From Clostridium prolinivorans (GTDB lineage Bacteria > Bacillota > Clostridia > Clostridiales > Clostridiaceae), in assembly GCF_004011155.1 (NCBI RefSeq), contig NZ_RJWG01000006.1:62001-126000 (forward strand): a stretch of DNA of 64,000 nt, written 5' to 3'. The notes beneath the pieces are model-generated. The model was not told the origin of the DNA. It searched no databases and worked only from the letters and a program-made list of their open reading frames with translations. The position numbers and the translations under genes are program-made. Positions 27,652-36,767 of this stretch are shown here, piece by piece. Each line of letters opens with the position of its first letter. The first letter of the stretch is position 1.

Positions 27652-28623
27652 TTAAAATCCATCTATATCCCAAAAAGTAAATAATTCTTCATTTTGTATT
27701 TTGTTAATATTATTGAAAATTTTAATAAAATCTTTAGTATTTTCTATTTTAATACCTTTAAATTCAAAAGGATTAATAACATTAATCATTAAACCCATTT
27801 CTTTAATTACTTCTTCAATTTTTAATTCAGATTTTATAATTTTTGGATAAATTACCTTACACTCCTCTTCACCTTCTAAATAAACTATTTTAGATAATAA
27901 TTCTTTGAATATACTTTTAGAGTGTAATAATTCTCCAAATTCTCTTATTTTAATAACATTATTGTTTTTTTCAAAATCAATATAAGAAATAATTTTATTA
28001 TTATCCTCTACAATATAAAAATTTTTAGCCTCATTTTTAACCCAATTTTCCCAATAATATTTTTCATTACGTACTAATGTACCATTAAGTTTTTTAGAAT
28101 AATTATTATAAATAGAAATAATTTCAGTAATATCAGTTTCAAAATTTATTGGTCTTATTTTAAACTTAAAATTATTGTTTCCTTTTACATTTGATGCATT
28201 AAAATATCTTGGTATATTATCCCATCCCAGCCTATTATAATAACCAAATTTATTTTGTGCCGCCCCAAGTATAGAAACATTTATGCCCATATTTTTCATT
28301 TTTTCTATAGCTATCTCAAGCAACTTTGTGGACAACCCCTGACTTCTATATTCACTCTTAGTACTTACCTCTCCTATTCCTCCCATTGAAACTTCTTTAC
28401 TATTTAAATATATTTTTCTATTAAAAATTCTAACTGTACTTGCTATTTTATTATCATCCATACAAACTAATATAGTATCTAAATCTCTCCATGGATCATT
28501 ATTATAATGATTTACAAAATATTGTCTATATTCTCTACTATATATTCCCTCATTAAAAACATACATACAGTGATCAAACCATTTTTCCAACTCATCATTT
28601 TTTAATGTTCTAAATTCTATCAT
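27652..28623 (-). CDS. GNAT family N-acetyltransferase (Eis-like N-terminal domain)
   Basis: The 323-residue protein has a GNAT domain in its first half, with the acetyl-CoA loop as GIGEVSTKSEYRSQGLSTKL and the typical ILGAAQNKFGYYNRLGW that follows in the Eis-like group. The second half is a less conserved second GNAT-like region. The acceptor is unknown. The longest frame starts at a GTG at 28644, but GAGGAG covers those codons and serves the ATG at 28623, which I use. It is downstream of the isomerase-like gene with a 98-base gap. Confidence 0.75.
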   Translation of the reverse strand: MIEFRTLKNDELEKWFDHCMYVFNEGIYSREYRQYFVNHYNNDPWRDLDTILVCMDDNKIASTVRIFNRKIYLNSKEVSMGGIGEVSTKSEYRSQGLSTKLLEIAIEKMKNMGINVSILGAAQNKFGYYNRLGWDNIPRYFNASNVKGNNNFKFKIRPINFETDITEIISIYNNYSKKLNGTLVRNEKYYWENWVKNEAKNFYIVEDNNKIISYIDFEKNNNVIKIREFGELLHSKSIFKELLSKIVYLEGEEECKVIYPKIIKSELKIEEVIKEMGLMINVINPFEFKGIKIENTKDFIKIFNNINKIQNEELFTFWDIDGF

Positions 28624-28721
28624 AATATTTATATTTCTCCTCACAGTCTATATAATCTTTATATATATTTAATTAATTCTACTTAAAAATATTTTTATTA
28701 ATAATTTTATAGTTTATATAT

Positions 28722-29549
28722 TTACTTATTTATTATTTTTTCTAAAAATTCCTTTCCATATAAGATATCTTTTACTTGCTCTTCTCCACTTATTTCTCTT
28801 TCAATAGTCAAAGCTCCACTATATCCTATAGATTTAAGCTTGTAAATCAAGGCTTCAAAATTTACTCTACCTTTCCCTAATGGTTTTTCTTCACCTAAAT
28901 ATTTTCCATTAATAGGATATTCGCCATCTTTAGCATGTACTCCTCTAATATATTTGCCTAAAATATCTATGGCATCTATAGGATTTGCTTTGCCATATAA
29001 AAGTAGATTAGCTGGATCTAAATTAACGCCAATATTGTTTAATTTTGTATCTTCAATTAATCTTTTCAATGTTATTGGAGTTTCTTGTCCCGTTTCAAAT
29101 AAAAAATATTGATTATTGCTTTCACAATGGTTAGCAACAAATTTTACTGCTTCTAAAACTCCTTTGTAATCTCTATCATTTGGATTTTCTGGTATAAACC
29201 CAACATGCGTTACTATATCACTCACACCTAATTGTTTAGCAAAATCTGAACCTTTTATTAATGTTTCCATTCTTGAAAATCTATAAGCTTGCGGTACTAA
29301 CCCTAAAGTATCTGGTCCACTATAAAAATCCCAAACTTTTGGTCCCTGCCACCCACACCAAAAGGCAGAAATTTCAATATTATTATCAATAGAAGCCTTA
29401 TTTACTATTTCAACATACTCTTTATTAAACATTTTTTCATCCCAGCAACATAACTGACAAGTATTAAATCCCATATCTTTAGCTTTTTTAAAATCTTCAT
29501 ATACATTTGGGGTAAGATAAACCATTATTCCTAATTTAATATTATTCAT
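28722..29549 (-). CDS. Sugar phosphate isomerase/epimerase (xylose isomerase-like TIM barrel)
   Basis: The 275-residue protein has the AP-endonuclease-2/IolE-like TIM barrel: metal ligands can be seen in VTHVGF, FETGQE, GVNLDPANLLLYG, GVHAKDGEY and TIEREI. This set binds a divalent ion and acts on keto-sugars or inositol derivatives. It sits next to remnants of a sugar ABC importer and its regulator, so it was probably the catabolic partner for that sugar. It appears intact, with a GGAG box before the ATG. The exact substrate is unknown. Confidence 0.8.
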   Translation of the reverse strand: MNNIKLGIMVYLTPNVYEDFKKAKDMGFNTCQLCCWDEKMFNKEYVEIVNKASIDNNIEISAFWCGWQGPKVWDFYSGPDTLGLVPQAYRFSRMETLIKGSDFAKQLGVSDIVTHVGFIPENPNDRDYKGVLEAVKFVANHCESNNQYFLFETGQETPITLKRLIEDTKLNNIGVNLDPANLLLYGKANPIDAIDILGKYIRGVHAKDGEYPINGKYLGEEKPLGKGRVNFEALIYKLKSIGYSGALTIEREISGEEQVKDILYGKEFLEKIINK

Positions 29550-29648
29550 AAATACACTCCTTTCATATTCTATATATTTTTTCTGTAACCCATTATCTAA
29601 GCTTTATTCAACCTTCTAACAGCCTCTCCTAAATAAAATATTTTTAAT

Positions 29649-31727
29649 CTAATTATTTTTCCCTCTATATTCACTTGGTAAAAATCCAAAATATTTTTTA
29701 AAAGCTCTTGTAAAATGTTTAGGATTATTATACCCAACACTTTTTGATACATCATTTATCTTGTTTGTAGGATCGCTTAAAAGTTCTAAAGCTTTTTCCA
29801 TTCGAACTTTTAAAAGATAATCTGAAAAATTCATACCTGTTTCATCTTTAAAAATTTTGCTAAAATGCGAATAACTTAAAGAAACAATATTAGATGCTAC
29901 AGCCATATCTATATCTTTGTAGTAATTTTCTTGTACATATTTTTTTATAATGTCAGATATAGAATTGGTTTCATTTCTTTTTTTTAATAAATTAATGAAT
30001 TCAAATATATGAGTTTTTAAATATATTTTTAAATCACTTAAACTGTTAAAACTATTAAATTCTTTATAATTTTCATTTTGAAAAGATACTTCTTTAGTTG
30101 CTGCAATATCATTTATTATATTAATTATTTTTCTATATAGTTTATTTATTTGGTTTATAGATATTTCTTTTATTTTTTCTTTACTAAACAATATTTCAAT
30201 TAAATTGCTAATTTGAACAGTATCATAATTAAGTATAAATTCTTTAATTTTGTTAAGTTCACTTGAAAAATTATACTTATCATTCTTTTGACTTATTTCA
30301 TATACATTTGATTTAAAATTAATTTTATTTCCATATCTAAGCTTCTGAAGGCTTATATACTTTTCAACATACTCAATTTCGTCTTTAACCGTAGAATATT
30401 GAGAATCTCTATTTATATTATATCTAAGCATTTTACCAAAATTAGCAATTGAATCTGCTATTTCATAGTTGCCTTCTAATTCTAACTTCATTCTAAATAT
30501 ATCTATGGTATTATATATAAAATGTGGATTTATTTGATATTGTAAAGCAATTAATTGGGCATCTTTTTGTGCTGTCTCTTTTTTTACAATATCATTAATT
30601 AATGTATTAATTTTTTCTATTAATATATTGAAATTTTCTGATATCTTCCCAACTTCATCTCTATGAACTATAGGTATTTTTATATTAAAATTCCCTTGTG
30701 CAACAACTTCCATAACCTTTACAATTTGATTAAGTCTTGAAAACAACATTTTTAATATAAAATACGTAACTATTGCTAATATTATGCTTCCTATAATTAT
30801 AGCTAAAATATTATATCCACTAGTTTTTAAAGTTTCCTGTGCTAATCCATTTACAAAAGTTTTACTTATAATTTTAAGGTTTAGAGAATTAATTGTTTCA
30901 TAACTATATAATTTATTATTGTAAAAATAATCTCCCTTTTCTTTATTATTTATTTCTTCATTATGAAGTCTAATATATTTTTGTGTATCATCATCATCAT
31001 TAGGATAAATAATATTATTACCCTTAACTACAAAAATTTTCCTGTTTTCCATTTCTGTGTTTATATTAGAAAAAATATCTTCTTCAAGAATATCTATTGT
31101 TAAAACTCCAAGGTACTTACCATTAACACTTTTAATTTTTTTTGCCATTTTTAAAACTTTAGAATTGGTTTCATTAGATGCCATATTAAAATCAAATTTA
31201 TTACTTTTTGCTGGATATATCCATATTTCATCTTCATTACTTTTTTTAAAATTTTTAAGCCATTCTTCATCTTTTATTCTTTCTTCTTTTAAGAAATTAT
31301 TATATTCAGGAATTGTATTATTAACAAAATAAACAGATATTTGATAAATATTAGCTCCATTAAAATTTAATGCATATTCTATAGGCATTGCTATTGAATT
31401 AATATAATAATTTAATTCCTCTGGTGTAAATTCCATACCATAATAAAGTAAGTTTTGTACTTTACTATTAAAAGCTATGTTATCAGCAACTCCTTCTATT
31501 ATTACCATTTTTCTTTTTATATCTTCTTTTATTTGAAAAAGCATTTGATGAGAATTTTGCGATACTTCTTTTTTCATATTATTCATATATTGAAAATAAG
31601 TATAAATTCCCATTATTATAGCAGGAATAAAAATAGCAATAGTATATACTAATGACAATTTGTTAAGTAGATTCATTTCAGAAAAATATTTATATATTTT
31701 ATTACACATATTAGTAATTTTTTTCAT
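29649..31727 (-). CDS. Membrane AraC regulator that looks like a YesM-YesN fusion
   Basis: The 692-residue protein starts like a YesM sensor kinase: membrane helix at about 24-46, Cache-type ectodomain (about 47-300), second helix (about 305-328), HAMP with RDEVGKISENFN and a LytS-type phospho-acceptor region with QYQINPHFIYNT (His402). At about residue 476-485, where the HATPase domain should begin, the sequence changes to the linker helices of a YesN response regulator and ends in an AraC DNA-binding domain (SYSHFSKIFKDETGMNFSDYL, VGYNNPKHFTRAFKKYFG). So both the ATPase domain of the kinase and the receiver of the regulator are missing. The frame stays open, so it may work as a one-component membrane regulator or be an in-frame deletion relic. 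The start has a GGAGGGG box. Confidence 0.8.
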   Translation of the reverse strand: MKKITNMCNKIYKYFSEMNLLNKLSLVYTIAIFIPAIIMGIYTYFQYMNNMKKEVSQNSHQMLFQIKEDIKRKMVIIEGVADNIAFNSKVQNLLYYGMEFTPEELNYYINSIAMPIEYALNFNGANIYQISVYFVNNTIPEYNNFLKEERIKDEEWLKNFKKSNEDEIWIYPAKSNKFDFNMASNETNSKVLKMAKKIKSVNGKYLGVLTIDILEEDIFSNINTEMENRKIFVVKGNNIIYPNDDDDTQKYIRLHNEEINNKEKGDYFYNNKLYSYETINSLNLKIISKTFVNGLAQETLKTSGYNILAIIIGSIILAIVTYFILKMLFSRLNQIVKVMEVVAQGNFNIKIPIVHRDEVGKISENFNILIEKINTLINDIVKKETAQKDAQLIALQYQINPHFIYNTIDIFRMKLELEGNYEIADSIANFGKMLRYNINRDSQYSTVKDEIEYVEKYISLQKLRYGNKINFKSNVYEISQKNDKYNFSSELNKIKEFILNYDTVQISNLIEILFSKEKIKEISINQINKLYRKIINIINDIAATKEVSFQNENYKEFNSFNSLSDLKIYLKTHIFEFINLLKKRNETNSISDIIKKYVQENYYKDIDMAVASNIVSLSYSHFSKIFKDETGMNFSDYLLKVRMEKALELLSDPTNKINDVSKSVGYNNPKHFTRAFKKYFGFLPSEYRGKNN

Positions 31728-31748
31728 ATGTTCCCCTCCGTAATAAAT

Positions 31749-32394
31749 CTACTTAACATTTCCTGGATAACTGAATTCTTTACCTATTTTCTTTTTTTGT
31801 GCTTTAAATTTAGCGTTTGATAAATCATATACTCTTTGATAACCAATTTTATTAATATATTTAATTGATTCATTATATATATTTTCAACATCTTTTTCAG
31901 ATTTAGCTAATATCATTTTTCTTGATTGATTTTCCCAATAATCATTAATTTTTTGAAGTATGCCAGCTTCGGGACTTCCTTCCTCTGGTAAAATCCCCAT
32001 AGTTTCAGGTGTATGTATTGCATACTTTGAAAAATAATTTACTATATTTTTATAGTTTTTTTCTTCTTCTGGCAAATATTTAGTATTAATAGTTTTTTCA
32101 TAAAACAATTGCTGCTTTAAAGGCCAAAAATCATTAATCCCATATACTTTTTTAGCCATTTCAGTATCTTCTTTTTTCATTGTTAAATATTCATTTGTAT
32201 ATTTAACTTTACCATCTACTATTATAAACTGCAAAATTAACTGTACCTGAAATTTTAGTTGGATCTATTTTGTTTACTGCATTAGTTGAATTTTGAGCAT
32301 TTTCATTAGATGATTTTTTATTTGAGCATCCAGCAAATACCGAAGTACTCATTACTAATGTAAGAGCCACCGCAATTTTTGAAAGTTTATTCAT
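31749..32394 (-). pseudogene. Extracellular solute-binding lipoprotein (CUT1 type), internally deleted
   Basis: The first 61 codons (32394-32209) encode a lipoprotein signal with lipobox VFAGC, a Ser/Asn-rich linker and the mature start ISGTVNFAVYN. They then hit a TGG-TAA in frame. A second frame overlapping this point continues with IVDGKVKYTNEYLTM and about 150 residues that resemble the C-terminus of LplA-like binding proteins. These proteins are usually near 500 residues, so some 300 central residues are gone and the join is out of frame. No permease genes remain. An alternative, two small unrelated genes, is unlikely because the second frame lacks a start and ribosome site. Confidence 0.75.
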
Positions 32395-32504
32395 TTTTAT
32401 TCCCCCTATCTTTTCTTTTTTATTAATACGTTTTCATTATATACTCATATAAAATTATTTTGGGGCTCATTTTTTACGATTTGGTATCCTTTTTTATGAT
32501 TACA

Positions 32505-32562
32505 AAAAATAACTATACTTATATTTGAAGCTATAACAGCAACAATAAGTATAGTTATTTTT
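32505..32562 (-). terminator. Terminator of the two-component operon
   Basis: Perfect 17-bp arms AAAAATAACTATACTTA (32505-32521) and complement (32546-32562), with a T-run on the minus strand side. Confidence 0.85.
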
Positions 32563-32572
32563 AAAATTTCTA

Positions 32573-34102
32573 TTAAATTTTAGGAACCTTAAAATAAAAT
32601 TTAACTCCTGCTTTAGTATTTAACACTCCAAAAGGATAATTATGATGTAAAAGAATATTTTTTACTATGGATAATCCTATACCTGTTCCTCCTATTTTTC
32701 TATTTCTAGATTTATCAATTTTATAGAATTGATCCCATATTTTATCGATTTCTTCTTCATTTATATGTGAGCCTGTATTTTCTATTTCAATAGTTATAAA
32801 ATCATCTTCATAAAGAGTTCTTACATATATTTTACCATTTTCATTAACATGTCTTATAGCATTGGTAATAAAATTTGTTAAAACCTGCTCTAATCTATTC
32901 CAATCTGCAAATACTTTTACTTCACTATAAAGATTTACTTCTAATGAAACATTCTTTTCTTTTATTAAGTTTTCATACTTCTTTAATGTTATTTTTATTA
33001 AAGGTATAATATTAAATTCTTCCCTTGTAAGCTTGAAACTTCCTGACTCAAGATATGATAAATCAAGCATATCAGAAACTAAATTTCCCATTTTTTCAGC
33101 TTCATCTATTATTATATCAAGATAATAATCCTTATCCTCATTCTCAAAAATATTATCTTTTAAGCCTACTGCATATCCATCTATTAAGCTTATAGGTGTT
33201 TTTAATTCATGCGATACTGCCGCAACAAAATCTCTTCTCATTTTTTCTAGTTTTCTTTCTTTTTCTATATCTTCTTCAAGTTTGGCATTAGCTTTTTTTA
33301 AAGAAGTAAGAGCATTATCAAGATTTTCTGACAAAAAATTTAAAGATGCTGCTACATTACCTATTTCATCATTGCTTTTTACTTCACATTTTTCCGAAAA
33401 ATCTAAATTTGCAAGTTTTGTAGCTACTTTATTTATTTTAACAAGAGGTTTAGCTATCATATTTGAATATATAAAAGATAATAATATTATGAAAAAAACT
33501 GCTCCTATGCAAAAATATAAATATAATCTTTCAATAACTGATACCGCTTCATTTACAGGCTGTAATGAAGTAAGAGCAAAAAATATTTCATCTTTTTCAT
33601 CATTGCTTGATATATTTATTATATTTTGTGGAGATGATTTATCCCTAGGATTTGAATATACTATTATATTCTTATTTTTTTTATTTAAATTTATTAAATT
33701 TTTATCATCTTCAAGCCATATTTTTATAAAATCAGTAAGTTCTCTTGCTCTTCCCATGTTCGCTCTGTTATTAGAAAAGGAAGGTAAAAATTTTAGAATT
33801 TTAACTGTATTAGAATTTTGCAATACAATTATCTCTATATTATTTTTTATTTCACATTCCTCAATTAATTCTTTCTGAGTATCTTCATCAGCTTTGTTGT
33901 ATTCTACTTTTAATTTATTTATTATATCTATTAAATCTGTTTTCTTTTTATAGATATATAATTTTTCAAAAAATAAAGATTGTATTATTAATGTACTTCC
34001 TATAAAAATTGCAAAAACAATAGCATTTATTATAAATAATTTTTTTGTTATAGTTATATTTTTCTTATTAAATTTTTTTATTAAATTTATTTTACTCTTC
34101 AT
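32573..34102 (-). CDS. Two-component sensor histidine kinase
   Basis: About 509 residues: membrane helix at 20-45, an extracytoplasmic part of about 145 residues with no recognised fold, second helix (about 193-213), HAMP (NDEIGNVAASLNFLSENL), HisKA with the phosphorylated His298 in AAVSHELKTPISLIDGY, and an HATPase with NAIRH, GTGIGLSIVK. I start it at the ATG at 34102 with GAGG upstream. The longer frame opens with a TTG at 34114. It overlaps the response-regulator gene by 11 bases, implying translational coupling. The adjacent MacAB-like exporter operon suggests it senses a peptide or drug at the envelope. Confidence 0.9.
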   Translation of the reverse strand: MKSKINLIKKFNKKNITITKKLFIINAIVFAIFIGSTLIIQSLFFEKLYIYKKKTDLIDIINKLKVEYNKADEDTQKELIEECEIKNNIEIIVLQNSNTVKILKFLPSFSNNRANMGRARELTDFIKIWLEDDKNLINLNKKNKNIIVYSNPRDKSSPQNIINISSNDEKDEIFFALTSLQPVNEAVSVIERLYLYFCIGAVFFIILLSFIYSNMIAKPLVKINKVATKLANLDFSEKCEVKSNDEIGNVAASLNFLSENLDNALTSLKKANAKLEEDIEKERKLEKMRRDFVAAVSHELKTPISLIDGYAVGLKDNIFENEDKDYYLDIIIDEAEKMGNLVSDMLDLSYLESGSFKLTREEFNIIPLIKITLKKYENLIKEKNVSLEVNLYSEVKVFADWNRLEQVLTNFITNAIRHVNENGKIYVRTLYEDDFITIEIENTGSHINEEEIDKIWDQFYKIDKSRNRKIGGTGIGLSIVKNILLHHNYPFGVLNTKAGVKFYFKVPKI

Positions 34103-34778
34103 TTTTAGCCTCAAACCTGTATCCTGTTCCTCTTATAGTAGATATTAAATAAGCTTTATCACCAAGCTTTTCTCTAAGTCTTTTAATGTGGCTGTCTACA
34201 GTTCTTAAATCACCTTCAAAATCTAATCCCCAAATAGCATTTAATATTTTCTCACGACTTAAAACTATACCTTTATTAGCCATAAAATAAATTAATAAAT
34301 CAAACTCTTTAGGTGATAAATATAAATTTTCATCATCTAAAGTAACTTTATGAGATAATTCATCAACATAAAGTCCATCACAAAAATATTCTTTTTTTTC
34401 TTGAGGTGTTGAGTTATATACTCTGTTTATAAGAGATTTAACTTTAGCTATTAATATTTTCATGTTAAAAGGCTTTGTAACATAATGATCTGTTCCAAGT
34501 TCAAATCCAAGAAGTTTATCTTCATCTTCTCCTTTTGCTGTAAGAAAAATAATAGGCACATTAGAAGTTTTTCTTATTTCTCTACAAACAGTATAGCCAT
34601 CCATTATTGGCATCATTATATCTAAAATTATAAGATGTATTTTTTCTTTTTTAAATATATTTAATGCCTCTAATCCATTTTCTGCTTGCAAAGTTTCATA
34701 TCCTTCTTTTTTTAAGTAGGCTTCAATAAGTTTTCGCATTCTTTCTTCATCATCAACAATTAAAATTCTTTCTTTCAT
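34092..34778 (-). CDS. OmpR/PhoB-family response regulator
   Basis: The 228-residue protein has a receiver domain (acidic pocket VDDEE, phospho-acceptor Asp53 in ILDIMMP, TAKGEDED, Lys in VTKPF) and a C-terminal winged helix (DLRTVDSHIKRLREKLGD, STIRGTGYRF). It pairs with the kinase just downstream. The exporter operon immediately upstream on the same strand, with a terminator between, is its most likely target. Good AGAGGTTA box. Confidence 0.93.
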   Translation of the reverse strand: MKERILIVDDEERMRKLIEAYLKKEGYETLQAENGLEALNIFKKEKIHLIILDIMMPIMDGYTVCREIRKTSNVPIIFLTAKGEDEDKLLGFELGTDHYVTKPFNMKILIAKVKSLINRVYNSTPQEKKEYFCDGLYVDELSHKVTLDDENLYLSPKEFDLLIYFMANKGIVLSREKILNAIWGLDFEGDLRTVDSHIKRLREKLGDKAYLISTIRGTGYRFEAKNEE

Positions 34779-34808
34779 ATATTTAACCTCTTTTAATTAT
34801 TTAGTTAA

Positions 34809-34847
34809 TAAACCACATTTAATATATATTATATCAAATGTGGTTTA
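34809..34847 (-). terminator. Terminator of the exporter operon
   Basis: Perfect 12-bp arms (TAAACCACATTT, 34809-34820 and 34836-34847) just after the permease stop, separating it from the response-regulator gene. Confidence 0.7.
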
Positions 34848-34852
34848 AATTT

Positions 34853-36022
34853 CTACTCAAACCTTAAAGCATCTATAGGGTTTAATTTAGAAGCTTTGTT
34901 TGCTGGATAAATTCCAAAAACTATTCCTACAATCACTGAAAAAGCAAATGCTGCAATTACTACATTTCCAGAAATTACAATTGTAGTTTCAAAATATTTA
35001 AGTCCAATATATGAACCTAAGTAGCCTATTAAAACTCCTGCTATACCTCCTAAACTGCTTATAGTTGAGGCTTCTATTAGAAATTGCAAAAGTATTACCC
35101 TTCTTTTTGCTCCAATTGCTTTTCTAATACCAATTTCTCTAGTCCTTTCAATAACAGATACAAGCATTATGTTCATAATACCAATACCACCAACTATTAA
35201 AGATATAGCTGCAATTCCACTTAACATAGCTGTCATACTCTCTGTTGTAGAATTTGCGGTTTCAAGAAGACTAGTTTGATTCATAACTCTGTAGCTTTGT
35301 GTATTGTTATTAAATTTTTTATTTAAAAATAATGTTGTATATGCCATAGCCTCTTCAACTTTATCTTTACTTTCTGCTTCAATATAAAATGTTGTTATAT
35401 TAGAAGTTTTTAAAAGTCTCTTTGCGGTAGATATAGGAAGTATTATTCTATCATCATTTGAGCCATTAGCTGAAGTTCCTTCAGATTTAAGTAATCCTAC
35501 TATACTAAATTCAATACCATTTACATACATTTTCTTTCCTACTACATTAGTAGTTTTAAATAGATTTTCAGCTGTTTCTGGTCCTATTACAAGTACATTG
35601 TATCTATTATCTACGTCCCTTTGAGTTATAAATCTTCCTGCGCTTAAAGTTAGTTTTCTTATTGATGCATAATTAGGTGTAGATGCTTCTAATGTTGTAG
35701 TTGTTGATTGGGATCCTGATTTTATATTAACATTTGATGACAAAGATGGAGCAATTTCTTTAATACCAGGTTTACTTTTTAATTCTTCTATTTCTTTATC
35801 TGTAATATTAGAATTTCTTTTGCCCATAATATTAACAGTTATAAGATTTGTACCAAGCTTTTCTATTTGTTCTGTAATGTTCTTTTTTGTTCCTTCTCCA
35901 ATACCAACAAGTATAATTACTGAAGATATACCTATAATTATACCAAGCATAGTTAAAAATGAACGCATTTTATTATTCCAAACAGAAGATAATGCTATTT
36001 TTATAAGCTTTGAAAACCTCAT
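34853..36022 (-). CDS. MacB-type ABC transporter permease
   Basis: The 389-residue protein has the MacB layout: a first membrane helix (ALSSVWNNKMRSFLTMLGIIIG), a large extracytoplasmic MacB_PCD domain (about 45-240) and three C-terminal helices containing GIGIMNIMLVSVIERTREIGIRKAIGA, the coupling signature. It works as a mechanotransmitter with the ATPase and the HlyD-type partner to expel peptides or drugs. Its start overlaps the ATPase stop by 4 bases (ATGA). Confidence 0.93.
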   Translation of the reverse strand: MRFSKLIKIALSSVWNNKMRSFLTMLGIIIGISSVIILVGIGEGTKKNITEQIEKLGTNLITVNIMGKRNSNITDKEIEELKSKPGIKEIAPSLSSNVNIKSGSQSTTTTLEASTPNYASIRKLTLSAGRFITQRDVDNRYNVLVIGPETAENLFKTTNVVGKKMYVNGIEFSIVGLLKSEGTSANGSNDDRIILPISTAKRLLKTSNITTFYIEAESKDKVEEAMAYTTLFLNKKFNNNTQSYRVMNQTSLLETANSTTESMTAMLSGIAAISLIVGGIGIMNIMLVSVIERTREIGIRKAIGAKRRVILLQFLIEASTISSLGGIAGVLIGYLGSYIGLKYFETTIVISGNVVIAAFAFSVIVGIVFGIYPANKASKLNPIDALRFE

Positions 36023-36738
36023 GCTATAACCACCTTTTCATTTAAAACATCTGATATAATTTTACCATCCATTACAGTAACTATTCTTTTGGCATTAGCA
36101 GCTACTTCTTTGTCATGAGTTATCATAATTATTGTATTGCCTTCTTCATTTAAATCTCTTAACATCTTTAAAACTTCTTTCCCAGTTTTACTATCAAGTG
36201 CACCTGTAGGTTCATCGGCTAAAATAATCTGTGGCTCAGTAACCAAAGCTCTTGCTATAGCTACCCTTTGCATTTGTCCTCCTGAAAGCTCTGAAGGCTT
36301 ATGCTTTATATGACTTAAAAGTCCTACTTTTTCTATAGCTTTTTTAGCTTTTTCTTTAATCTTATTATTGGGATAGCCTAAATATAATAGTGGCAATTCA
36401 ACATTTTCTAATATATTTAATTTAGGAAGCAAATTATAATTTTGAAATATAAAACCTATTTTTTTATTCCTTATTTCTGCAAGTTTAGAATCACTGCATT
36501 TTGTTGTATTTAAACCATCTAATATATACTCTCCACCACTTGGAATGTCTAAACAGCCTATTATATTCATAAGTGTAGACTTACCAGCACCAGAAGGTCC
36601 AACTATAGCTACATATTCGCCTTTAAAAATACTTAAATTTATATTATTCAGTGCTTTAAAAGTGTTATTTCCCATTTTATAAAATTTATCAAGATTTGTT
36701 ATTTTAATTAATTCTTTGCTGCATACACTCTCTTCCAA
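36019..36738 (-). CDS. MacB-type ABC transporter ATP-binding protein
   Basis: The 239-residue ATPase has Walker [11 protein letters not shown], the Q-loop in [10 protein letters not shown], the signature [15 protein letters not shown], Walker [12 protein letters not shown] and the switch His in MITHDKEVA, all intact and in the LolD/MacB pattern. It sits between the membrane-fusion protein gene (29 bases upstream) and the permease gene (4-base overlap), a three-gene exporter operon. Confidence 0.95.
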   Translation of the reverse strand: MEESVCSKELIKITNLDKFYKMGNNTFKALNNINLSIFKGEYVAIVGPSGAGKSTLMNIIGCLDIPSGGEYILDGLNTTKCSDSKLAEIRNKKIGFIFQNYNLLPKLNILENVELPLLYLGYPNNKIKEKAKKAIEKVGLLSHIKHKPSELSGGQMQRVAIARALVTEPQIILADEPTGALDSKTGKEVLKMLRDLNEEGNTIIMITHDKEVAANAKRIVTVMDGKIISDVLNEKVVIA

Positions 36739-36767
36739 TCTATTTACCCTCCTCTCATTTTTACAAA

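Noticed and set aside
33282-33878. A 198-codon plus-strand frame inside the sensor kinase gene
   Set aside because: It runs antisense to an intact kinase with all motifs, and its product resembles no family and has no start signal.
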